DNA from: Pyropia yezoensis | Taxonomy: Eukaryota; Rhodophyta; Bangiophyceae; Bangiales; Bangiaceae | Direction of reading: 5' to 3' | Assembly (NCBI GenBank): GCA_009829735.1 | Contig: CM020619.1 | Span: 23,089,554-23,153,553 of the forward strand | Length of the DNA: 64,000 bases | Part shown: positions 31,973 through 40,497 of the stretch, in pieces | How the letters are laid out: the number at the start of each line of letters is the position of its first letter | Position numbering within the stretch: the stretch's first letter is position 1 | Program-made: the position numbers and the translations under genes | The notes under the pieces: generated by a model | What the model saw: only the letters and a program-made list of their open reading frames with translations | The model's database searches: none | What the model was told of the DNA's origin: nothing

Positions 31973-33120
31973 TGTCCACCCACCCCGGTCACCGCGGCTA
32001 CCCCATCTTATTGGCACCGGCACGCAGGCGGGCCCGCGTGACGCGGCCCGCTACCTGGCTGCTACCTCAGACCACGCCACCATCACGAAACAGTGGCGGG
32101 GTGCGCCTCGCCTGGCAGACCACCCCCAGGGTGCCGCTCTGGACAGAGTGAACGGCCACCGTACGGGGGGCTCACCCTGCGCAACGGTCCCCAAATGGGC
32201 TGTGCGGAGGCGGCCACCTGCTCGGTGCCTCCCGAGGAGCTCGACACCCTCGGGGCGCTGGGAACGTCGACCCCGCCGACGGGCGTCGCTCCCGCCGGCG
32301 GCCGCCGCTCCCAACCCAAACGACCCCTGCGCCATCACCTCCTGCGGTACCGCGGCGGTACCGCGTACAGGGTACGGGTGGCGCGCGTGGACGACGGCTT
32401 TGTGGAGCTCCACAGCACGTATGTACGGTGGGTGTGCACGCGGATGGGCGGCAGCGGGGGGGAGCGGCCACCGGTACTGAGGTCTCCCTCCTTACTGATA
32501 TTTGATGGCGCCGGCCGCTGCCATTCCCGTGCTGGGGACCCCCTCCTCTCTTCCACCGTCGCCAGCAACGGCCTCCCCGCCATCTCTCGGGGGGATGTTC
32601 ATGCTGAGGATGGGCAAACGTACCAGCTGTTTTCACACAGGTGGAGCTGGCGGCGCGATCACGTCCGTCTGGTCTGTTGGAGGCGTCGCAGCATGGAAAG
32701 AGGGCGAGACTGTAGCCGCCGAAGGCACCGCTTCCTGCGCTGCTGCGTTGTCAGGTTGAGCATTACAGCATTGACCCAGCTGCGGGGGAAAAAATCCAAA
32801 CGATGCACCATGTTGCTAGTGTCTTCACAAAATATATATGATCTAACATAATATTGAGACTCTCACCGGGATGGTCGATCTGCGATTAAACCCGGGTCTA
32901 CCGCGTGACAGGCGGACATATGGTACGTTGCACAAAAAAGATACATCGAGCATTATTTTCTTTCTTCTCCGGCGTTGTTCGGGCCACACCCCTCGGCCAA
33001 TCAGGTGCCTCGGGAATTTGCCCCGGTGTAATGGACTGGTCCTGCTTGATGGTGGGCTCCTTTCGGGTGTGGTGTGCACGCTCATTAGTCAGGCTTTTGG
33101 GAAAGTGTGCAAGGTTTTGA
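31973..33120. other. Intergenic region before the minisatellite
   Basis: About 1.1 kb of mixed composition that becomes AT-richer after 32750. A short stretch near 32340-32450 could encode YRVRVARVDDGFVELHSTYV on the plus strand, which looks protein-like. Its frame has no credible start or context, so it may be an exon or remnant I cannot place. Confidence 0.4.
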
Positions 33121-33649
33121 CGGCCGCCGCGGTGGCCACGCCAGGGGTGTCGCCGGTGCTGCGGTCGACGTCGGCGACGGCGGCGACGGTGGCGACGGTG
33201 GCGACGGGGGTGGCAGTGACGGCGGCGGCGTCGGTGGCGACGGCCGTGGCGGTGGCGACGGTAGCGCCTGGGGCGGCGGTGGCGACGCGGTGGCGGGGGC
33301 GACGGCCATGGCGGTGGCGACGGCAGTAACGACTGGGGTGGCGGTGGCGTCGGTGGCGACGGTGGCGACGGCGGCGACGGCGGCGGCGGCGGCGTCGGTG
33401 ACGACGGCCGTGGGGGTGGCGATTGTAGCGACTAGGGTGGCGCAGGCGACGCGGTGGCGGGGGCGACGGCCGTGCCGGTGGCGACGGCCGTGGCGACACG
33501 GTGGCGGGGGCGACGGCCGTGCCGGTGGCGACGGCGGTGGCGACGCGGTGGCGGGTGCGACGGCCGTGGCGGAGGCGACGGCGGTGGCGACTGGGGTGGC
33601 GGTGGCGACGGGGTGGCGGGGGCGACGGCGGCGGCGGCGGCGTCGGTGG
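33121..33649. repeat. GGTGGCGAC-type minisatellite
   Basis: About 530 bases of variants of GGTGGCGAC and GGCGACGGC, organised into longer units of roughly 40-50 bases in the right part (the phrase GGTGGCGGGGGCGACGGCC recurs at least five times). It ends exactly where the family A LTR begins (33650). So A1 either inserted into the array or interrupts it, with the continuation hidden by the gap. Confidence 0.85.
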
Positions 33650-34117
33650 TGTGGCAAAAACCACTTGCACACACAGTACCCAAGTTGGGGCGGTGTGCGA
33701 GGGCTGCCTCCCGTGTCGGGGGAACCGGAAGAAGTGCAAGTCGCACACACTCTATCCCTGTTGTGGGGCAATCCCCCCACGGACAAACAAGAAGATGGTG
33801 TGTGGTCCAACAGTTTCTTGGTCGGGACGGGGACGCAGGGCCAAGCCCCGCTGTCCCTCCCCTTATCCCCCCAGGGTCCACTCAGAATCTCGCCACTCAG
33901 AATCTCCCACCCCAGCACCTGCCCACCGGGCCACACGAAAATTCAAGACGATAAATGCAGAAAACCCTCAAATCCAAGTTGGATTTACTACTAAGCTAAC
34001 TATCCCGAACTTAGGGAATATGGACCCAAATGCAGGGGGAGGAACGGATCAGGCTAGTGGCCTGCCGCCCCTTGCATGGCACGTGTTGCCCCCTACCTGG
34101 GGGTCAATACTGCCACA
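33650..34117 (-). repeat. 3' LTR of A1 (468 bp)
   Basis: Bounded by the perfect 7-bp inverted ends TGTGGCA and TGCCACA. The same sequence recurs at 48290-48757 (inverted, also 468 bp) and at 60400-60889, which proves the LTR limits. It is rich in short inverted repeats, for example AAATCCAA and TTGGATTT around one base at 33969-33985. Confidence 0.95.
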
Positions 34118-34131
34118 CTCCCCTCTCCTCA
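34118..34131 (-). other. Polypurine tract of A1
   Basis: On the minus strand TGAGGAGAGGGGAG abuts the 3' LTR, the expected site for plus-strand DNA priming during reverse transcription. An identical tract abuts the A2 LTR. Confidence 0.9.
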
Positions 34132-34435
34132 GTTCCGACCGACCCGGTCGGCCCTGTGAGGGGGTGCGTAAACGCGCGTCTCGGCGTTGGGGGGGACGCG
34201 ACTTGCTGTCCCCCCTTGAGTACGTAACGCGGATGTGGAGGCGGTCACGTTGGCCGCCCCTCTCCTCAAGCTTGCCCACTTGGCAGCTTGCTCTCCTCGG
34301 TTCACACCTCACCACCACCACCACTTCTCCTTCACCTTACACGGGGCCACCCCACGCTGGGGAGGCCACCCGTTTACCCACGATCCGAGTCCCCCTCAAC
34401 TCGAGGCGGGTCTCGTGCCGCGATAGCCAGGACGT

Positions 34436-34456
34436 CTCTCCCCAACTTGGGGAGAG
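34436..34456 (+). promoter_or_regulatory. Perfect hairpin two bases before the antisense ORF start
   Basis: Arms CTCTCCCCAA and TTGGGGAGAG flank a single C, and the ATG follows after CC. The same hairpin, with T in place of the centre C, stands before the ATG in the fragment at 48903, and in A2. In an mRNA it would close the leader directly at the start codon, so it could affect initiation. Confidence 0.7.
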
Positions 34457-34458
34457 CC

Positions 34459-36402
34459 ATGGCGACTCCGGGAGTGGAGACGGACTCTCTCGATGAGCGT
34501 ATGGAGGACACCTCCTACGGTGCAGCGCCTGCCGGGACTTCCGGCGGGGGCTCCGCGATCGCTCCGGGGGGTGGGACTCCCGCGTCACCCGGCTTTGGGT
34601 TGACGGCAGGATCTCCCCCGGAGGCGGGACAAGTTGTCCCGCGTGAGGCCTTGGGGCGGTGGTTTTACCCCGCTTGGCCTCTGTATGAGGAGGGGTTGAC
34701 TGTTCTTCGCTGTGGCCGACTCGGCGCAGCGATGGGTCGGGTATGGGACCGCCTACGGGAGAAGTATCCCCGTAGGGTCGGGTTCCCTGCCGGCTTCAGG
34801 ACGGACCAGTTTGCCTTCCTGGACGACGAGGAGGTCGAGGACGTGCAGCGGGCCAAGGCCATGGTGGACCGCGGGGGAACTATCCCGGGTCCCGGCGACT
34901 TGCCGACCTTCACTTGGGACGCGGTGGCAACTCGCCCCCCGTACCTTCACGAGGCCGATCCGCACACTCATCACTTTGATGTGCGGATGGAAAAGGACTT
35001 CCGGCGAGGTCCCTACTTGGTGACCTCGGCTCAACTTGAGTTTCCTCAGCAGTCTGCTGCCAGTAAGGAGCAATACTACCCGAAGAAGCCCGAGTGGTGG
35101 CCTCAAGTTGAGGTCCCCTACGGGTTCCCGGCATTGTTGCCACGGTTGCTTGACCACTTCGGCTCCGTCATGTTGACGGCTGGCCCTGATCATCTGGTGT
35201 GGGCCATGTTGGCCACCCAGTGGCTCCTCGAGGTCATGTCGACCTGGGTGTCATGTGTTCAGCGGCGGGGGATGCTCTGGCATCTCCCCCTCCGGCTCAT
35301 CCAGGGTTTGGAACAGCTCACCCCTCAGCTAGTTGCTGAGGGGTGCTCGTCAGGACAACTCACTCTACTTGAGGAGATGCTCCGCCTCCACAAGTTTATC
35401 GAGTGGGAGAGCATTGAGCACAAGTTGCGCCGCCCCACTCGGGGGCCCAAGGACGATGGCGCACTTCGCCAGTTCGTATGGGTCGCTCGTGAACTTCACG
35501 ACGGCCGTGTGGTCCTACGAGAGGGGTTGGGCATCGGGGACTACCCGTATGCCCCGGGGGTGGATCGTCACACTGCGCCACCCCCGGACAAGCCCATAGT
35601 TATGGCTGTGCCCTCATATGATGACCATATGACTCAACCTACTGCGGGGGCCCCAAGTCGGGGTCGCAGTTACACCCGGGTACCGCCACCTCGGCGTGCC
35701 CCTCCGCTTCCTCCTGTTCCTTTCCAGCCTCACGGGAACATCCCGATCAGCGTGGCCGTGGAGTCATCCACACCGGTGTCTCCCAACTTGGGGGCCACCC
35801 TCCTGACGGTATACCCCAAGTTGGTGTTACCGCCCACGCCTCTAACCTCAGAGATGATGATCACCACGTTGGTGCGCACCATTTCCTGGTTGGCCGCGTC
35901 GACCGCAACCCTCCAAAGTTCCGAGACTCCTCAACTTGAGGAGCGCGTTCGTACTGCAGTGGCGACCGCGAGTTGCGAGTCGGTGGCGGAGTTTATGACG
36001 GCCGAGTTGGCTCGCATTGGGGCTATTATGCCCCAGCCAACCCCACTTGGGCGTGGCAAGCGTCGTGCGAGCCGGGCATACTCGCCTCCTCGCCGTCGTC
36101 GCCGTCACTCGCGGCGCTCTCCCTCCGTGTCGGAAGACGAGTTGTCTTACTCCGTCTCGGAGTCCTCTACCCCATCGGAGACGGAGTCTGTCCAGCGTCT
36201 GCGTCGCAAACTAGCGCGCAAGACCAGGCAGAAGAGTAGCCACGGTCGGCGCCACTTGCGCGACCGTGAGGGGCGCGACGGTTCCGACTTGGAGCCGCCG
36301 CCCCTTCCAACGAGTGGAGACCGTTATCGGCGTGGGTCTCGCCGCTCGCCTCCACGTGAGGGCGAGGGCCGTGGAGTGGGAGAGTCTAGCATGCGTGCCT
36401 AG
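34459..36402 (+). CDS. Antisense ORF protein of family A, copy A1 (intact)
   Basis: 647 residues, on the strand opposite gag-pol and convergent with pol (112 bases apart). The ATG at 34459 has a GCCATGG context and is conserved in A2 and in the fragment at 48903; upstream in-frame Met codons lie in non-conserved context. No known domain. A disordered Gly/Ser/Thr-rich start is followed by a folded core, about residues 60-380. This includes YPAWPLYEEGLTVLRCGRLG, WWPQVEVPYGFPALLPRLLD, then FGSVMLTAGPDHLVW and RRGMLWHLPLRLIQGLEQL. Then comes a Pro-rich linker, a helical part with TPQLEERVRTAVATASCESV, and a Ser/Arg-rich basic tail (SPPRRRRRHSRRSPS) likely to bind nucleic acid or enter the nucleus. 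The core resembles that of the family B antisense protein. Function unknown. It is not gag, since a zinc-knuckle gag is present separately. Confidence 0.8.
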   Translation: MATPGVETDSLDERMEDTSYGAAPAGTSGGGSAIAPGGGTPASPGFGLTAGSPPEAGQVVPREALGRWFYPAWPLYEEGLTVLRCGRLGAAMGRVWDRLREKYPRRVGFPAGFRTDQFAFLDDEEVEDVQRAKAMVDRGGTIPGPGDLPTFTWDAVATRPPYLHEADPHTHHFDVRMEKDFRRGPYLVTSAQLEFPQQSAASKEQYYPKKPEWWPQVEVPYGFPALLPRLLDHFGSVMLTAGPDHLVWAMLATQWLLEVMSTWVSCVQRRGMLWHLPLRLIQGLEQLTPQLVAEGCSSGQLTLLEEMLRLHKFIEWESIEHKLRRPTRGPKDDGALRQFVWVARELHDGRVVLREGLGIGDYPYAPGVDRHTAPPPDKPIVMAVPSYDDHMTQPTAGAPSRGRSYTRVPPPRRAPPLPPVPFQPHGNIPISVAVESSTPVSPNLGATLLTVYPKLVLPPTPLTSEMMITTLVRTISWLAASTATLQSSETPQLEERVRTAVATASCESVAEFMTAELARIGAIMPQPTPLGRGKRRASRAYSPPRRRRRHSRRSPSVSEDELSYSVSESSTPSETESVQRLRRKLARKTRQKSSHGRRHLRDREGRDGSDLEPPPLPTSGDRYRRGSRRSPPREGEGRGVGESSMRA

Positions 36403-36513
36403 TTGGCAGCTGCCTTTGTTGTGAGAGTGTGAGGGTTAGGGCTGTAGTTTAAAGCCACTCTGCGTACCACTTCGACTTGAAGCACTCTCTTGGCACTGTT
36501 GCTCGGCCTTCCC

Positions 36514-39500
36514 TCACGTTGAGGGAGGGCTGTTAGGGTCTATCTCGTTCCGGGCACAGTACGCCCGGACCTTCTCAGCAGGAAGGTCCTCCACATACTC
36601 CCACGTATCATCCTTGGCTTTGTAGCCAAACCAACGCACCCTCAACATGAGGCGGTCAGTATCCTCATCCCAGCCGTGGTCGATGAACTTGTCGAACACG
36701 TACTCCTGCGGGCCCTGTTTGGTTGCAGGCAGCGAGGGCAGGCGCCACGTTTTCAAAGCACGCGCCCAAGCTGGGTCGCCTGCAGGCGGTGGTGCAACTT
36801 TGACCACGTCCTGTCCGTTCACTGTGCGGACCCCATCGTCACTTTCGATGGTGAAGCGCCGCCCATCAGTACGAAGGACCTGGTACGGCCCCTTCGTCTG
36901 GAACACCAACTTACCCCCAGTTGGGGTGTGTGAGTGGACCAATACCCAGTCACCCTGCTCGGGGACATGCTTGGCGTTGCGCACCTTTTTGTCAAAGGTA
37001 CGCTTGTAGCGCTTTTGTGCTTTGTCCATCTCAGCCCTGACTTTAGGGATGAGGTTTTCAAGCCTAGCAGCGAACTCCGCCTTACTCTCAGTAGGAGTGG
37101 GCGTACTGCCACCATCCTCCCTAGTTGGGAGCGGCCGCCGCACGGCAATAGACCGCACGCGACGGGGGGTCACAAAAGCGAGGGGTACTTCCCCGGTAGA
37201 TGAGTGAACCTGCGAATTGTAGGCAGTGGTCAGAATAGAAATGTATTGGTCCCACGTCTTCACGTGCTCACTCACATAATGGCGCAGCTGCCTAACAATA
37301 GTTTTGTTGAAGCGCTCCACCTGCCCATTAGTTTGTGGGTGGTAGGGGGTGGCATAGTTTGCCTTAACCCCCAACATATCCAGCACTCCTTGAAACAGTA
37401 CAGACGCAAATTGCGGTCCATTGTCCGATAGTGTACTATCCGGAATGCCATACGCGGCAACCCAGTGATCTAGGAAGGCTGACACGACCGACATGGCCGT
37501 GATCTCTGCCAGTGGGATCGCTCGCGTAAGTTTCGTGAAGCGGTCACAGATGACCAGGAGGTACTGGTTGCCCTCCTCGGTCACTGGCAGTGGCCCAAGG
37601 ATGTCCATCGCCAACGCGGCGAAGGGCTCCTTGGCCGGGAACAATAGCATAGCCGTAGTAGGCCGCCGTTCCATCAGACGGTTCTGTGCACAACTTGTGC
37701 AGGCAGCCACCCAACTGTAGATGTCCACCACCATGGACGGCCAGTAGTACCTGGTCCTCAGGGTCTGGTACAGTTTACTAGACCCCAGGTGTCCACCCGT
37801 GGGAGCGTTATGCTCCCTCTCAAGGATACTGTCCTTGAGGGATGCGGGGACGACAAGTTGTTCGGTCCCCTGGAATACCCCCCTCCTCATGAGGAGGCCA
37901 TCGTCTCCCAGGAAGAACCGCGTCTCCGCCACTGTATCCAGGGTATCCCTCTGCGACTTGCAGAAGGGATCCTCGGCCTGGGCCTTCACTACTTCGTCCA
38001 GGGACAGGGGCAAGTACTTCTTGTTCCCTGGCGCCTCGGGATTCAACGCCTGACCCGAGCGCGTGACTACCCCCACGATGGGGATGTCCTCATCGACTGG
38101 GGTGGTGTCCAGTCCCTCGGTAGGTACCCGAGAGAGGCCGTCGGCAAGGGCATGTTGCCTGCCAGGTCGGTACTCAATATCAAAGTTGAAGGGTGCAAGT
38201 CGCACCCTCCACCGGTTGAGACGAGTGTTCGTACAGTCCGTCTTGAAGATGAACTGCAACGCGCGGTGGTCACAGCGGATGAGGAACTTCTCACCCTCTA
38301 GGTAGTGACGAAGTGACGTCACCGCCCATACCACTGCGAGTCCTTCCAACTCGGTGACTCCGTAGTTCTTCTCGGCCGAGTTTAGCCCCTTGCTGAAGTA
38401 TCCCACCGGCAAGTACTCCTTGTCCGGCTGTTGCTGAAGCAACACACAACCAAGTTGGTCGTAGCTAGCGTCCACATCCAGGATGTAGTGGCCTCCCAAC
38501 CTGGGAATAGCCAGGATAGGGGGCTTCAGCAGAAGGTCCCGAAGAGTCTCAAAGGATTCCTGCTCCACCCGACTTGGGGGAGGCAGGTTCTTCGGTAGCG
38601 TTGAGCTCACTAACTCATTCAACGGCTTCGCCACTTTGGCGAAGCCCTTAGTGAAACGTCGGTACACGTTACACATCCCGAGGAAGCTCCTCATCTGGGT
38701 CTGGGTCCGGGGGTACTGAGCCTTGCGGATGGCCCTCAAGTTTTTCTCGTTGACACTGAGACGCCCCGGACGGACAACATGTCCCAAGTACTCCACCTCT
38801 TGAGTGAAGAGGTGGCACTTACTCGCCTTCAGTGACACTCCGGCGTCAGCAAGTAGCTTGAACACCTGGCCAAGATGGCCAATGTGTTCCTCCGGACTTC
38901 GGGAGAACACAATGATATCGTCTAGGTACACGAGACAGATCTGCCACCGTACTCCGGCCAGAATCATGTCCATAGCGCGCTGGAAAGTTGCCGGCGCGTT
39001 ACACAGGCCAAACGGTAGACGCTTGCACTGGTAGGTACCACAGTGACAGGTAAAGGTAGTTTTATGCCTGTCCTCCGGGGCAATGGGAATTTGCCAGTAC
39101 CCCGCGTTACAGTCCAGGGTAGAGAACACGTTTGCCTCCCCCAGAGAGTCCAGACAGTCATCCATCCGAGGTAGGGGATAACTATCCTTCACCGTGCTCT
39201 CGTTGAGCTTACGGTAGTCGATACAGAACCGGGGGGTCCCATCAACTTTGGGGACGATCACCACCGGACTCGCCCACTCGGCGTTGCTGGCCTCGATCAC
39301 ATCGAGGGCCTCCATGCGAGCAACTTGCTCCTTAACGAGGGCCCTTGAACGGGGTCCCCCCCTATACGGTTGTTGGCGTATAGGGGGCGCACCGGGTTTC
39401 AACTCGATCCGGTGTTGGGTAGCTCTCATGAGTCCCAATTGACCATCCCACAACTTGTGATATTGGTCCAAGAGGCGTTCAACTTGAACCCTCAACCTGG

Positions 39501-40497
39501 GTGGAACACCCTCCATGTTTACCTGGGGCCGAGGAGAGGCGGCCGACTTGGCTTGATGCTTCTCCTTTCCGGACTTCGGGTCGCTACTTGCGCCCGCGCT
39601 GAGGGTGACCGCTACTACCGGTCCCTCGTGTTGGTCGATATAGCCGAACTTGGCCCCCGACTTGAAGAACTTGGGCGACGAGCTCAGGTTCATCACCTGG
39701 ATCCTCCACGGGACTCCGGCTTTGGAGTCCATCGTGCCAAGGGCAACATGCACTTGGTGCTTGCGAGCAAGACGGGGGTTAGGGTGCACCAACCCGTTCC
39801 CCGCATAATCAGTTACAACATCCACGTGCGCCACCGAGTTGGGGGGCAACATGACTTTACGGGCTAAACGCAGAGTAGCAGTAAACCCTTCCCTCACAGA
39901 ACAAACAGGCTTCGACTGTGAAACTGTCACAGGAGCCACAGACTTTCCCTTACCAAGGATGGGGATAGTCTCCCCATTCATCAACTTGACCCAGTACTCA
40001 GGGCCACAAATCAAAGGCACTTGTGTTACGACATAAGGGGTACCCAGAAGCAGGGGTACCGATATATTCTCAACTACACCATAGGTCACGTCGACCTCAT
40101 GGGTCCCCAACCGAGTTGGTAGGGTCACGGCACCAACGATGGGAAGTACCCCACCATTGATATCGATCAGATGGTCAGCTTTAGACTTCCAGCGTTGGAG
40201 CCTCATCCCCCTTGGTAATAGCGACTTGCGTATCAAGGAGGCTCCTGACCCGGTATCAAGTACGATACGGGCACAACAGGCGCGGCCGGGGGCAAGTTGC
40301 ACCCGTCCAGCCACCTGGAAGTTCTCACCCGTCAGCACCGCGATGACCCGACGTGGGCTTACGTTCTTGGGAAGTCCCACCCGAGGTGGGCGGACTCCCT
40401 TAGGTCGCCGCAGTATCCGACACGGTTGGTTCGTCCTCTTGGCCCACTTGGCCGAGGCTGCCGTTGTGAGCTTCGGACGACCAGCTCCAACGGTCAT
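36514..40497 (-). CDS. Pol polyprotein of family A, copy A1 (intact)
   Basis: 1,327 residues. Domains in order: aspartic protease (IVLDTGSGASLI, ~80); reverse transcriptase ([20 protein letters not shown], then LVYLDDIIVFS with the YxDD metal site); RNase H (YILDVDASYDQLGCVL and TELEGLAVVWAV); integrase with an HHCC zinc site (H..APTGGHLG...CTSCAQNR) and the DDE core (AMDILGPL, SDNGPQFAS, NGQVERFN); a GPY-type region (GPYQVL); and a C-terminal chromodomain (MLRVRWFGYKAKDDTWEYVE). The chromodomain suggests targeting to modified chromatin. The pol ATG overlaps the gag TGA as ATGA, in a different frame, so pol may be made by stop-restart translation or frameshift. No stop or missing catalytic residue was seen, so this copy could encode working enzymes. 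Confidence 0.95.
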   Translation of the reverse strand: MTVGAGRPKLTTAASAKWAKRTNQPCRILRRPKGVRPPRVGLPKNVSPRRVIAVLTGENFQVAGRVQLAPGRACCARIVLDTGSGASLIRKSLLPRGMRLQRWKSKADHLIDINGGVLPIVGAVTLPTRLGTHEVDVTYGVVENISVPLLLGTPYVVTQVPLICGPEYWVKLMNGETIPILGKGKSVAPVTVSQSKPVCSVREGFTATLRLARKVMLPPNSVAHVDVVTDYAGNGLVHPNPRLARKHQVHVALGTMDSKAGVPWRIQVMNLSSSPKFFKSGAKFGYIDQHEGPVVAVTLSAGASSDPKSGKEKHQAKSAASPRPQVNMEGVPPRLRVQVERLLDQYHKLWDGQLGLMRATQHRIELKPGAPPIRQQPYRGGPRSRALVKEQVARMEALDVIEASNAEWASPVVIVPKVDGTPRFCIDYRKLNESTVKDSYPLPRMDDCLDSLGEANVFSTLDCNAGYWQIPIAPEDRHKTTFTCHCGTYQCKRLPFGLCNAPATFQRAMDMILAGVRWQICLVYLDDIIVFSRSPEEHIGHLGQVFKLLADAGVSLKASKCHLFTQEVEYLGHVVRPGRLSVNEKNLRAIRKAQYPRTQTQMRSFLGMCNVYRRFTKGFAKVAKPLNELVSSTLPKNLPPPSRVEQESFETLRDLLLKPPILAIPRLGGHYILDVDASYDQLGCVLLQQQPDKEYLPVGYFSKGLNSAEKNYGVTELEGLAVVWAVTSLRHYLEGEKFLIRCDHRALQFIFKTDCTNTRLNRWRVRLAPFNFDIEYRPGRQHALADGLSRVPTEGLDTTPVDEDIPIVGVVTRSGQALNPEAPGNKKYLPLSLDEVVKAQAEDPFCKSQRDTLDTVAETRFFLGDDGLLMRRGVFQGTEQLVVPASLKDSILEREHNAPTGGHLGSSKLYQTLRTRYYWPSMVVDIYSWVAACTSCAQNRLMERRPTTAMLLFPAKEPFAALAMDILGPLPVTEEGNQYLLVICDRFTKLTRAIPLAEITAMSVVSAFLDHWVAAYGIPDSTLSDNGPQFASVLFQGVLDMLGVKANYATPYHPQTNGQVERFNKTIVRQLRHYVSEHVKTWDQYISILTTAYNSQVHSSTGEVPLAFVTPRRVRSIAVRRPLPTREDGGSTPTPTESKAEFAARLENLIPKVRAEMDKAQKRYKRTFDKKVRNAKHVPEQGDWVLVHSHTPTGGKLVFQTKGPYQVLRTDGRRFTIESDDGVRTVNGQDVVKVAPPPAGDPAWARALKTWRLPSLPATKQGPQEYVFDKFIDHGWDEDTDRLMLRVRWFGYKAKDDTWEYVEDLPAEKVRAYCARNEIDPNSPPST

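Noticed and set aside
33121-33649. Regular repeat array, considered as a CRISPR-like array
   Set aside because: Units are short, contiguous and imperfect, with no unique spacers. The context is eukaryotic, so this is a minisatellite.
34459-36402. Antisense ORF considered as the gag gene of a second element
   Set aside because: A zinc-knuckle gag is present upstream of pol on the coding strand, no capsid or knuckle motif is seen in the antisense protein, and the layout is the same in all copies and in family B.
36647-39867. Several 60-170-codon plus-strand frames across pol of A1, mirrored in A2 and A3
   Set aside because: They recur only because the pol sequence is repeated. They have no motifs and lie opposite a clear pol frame.
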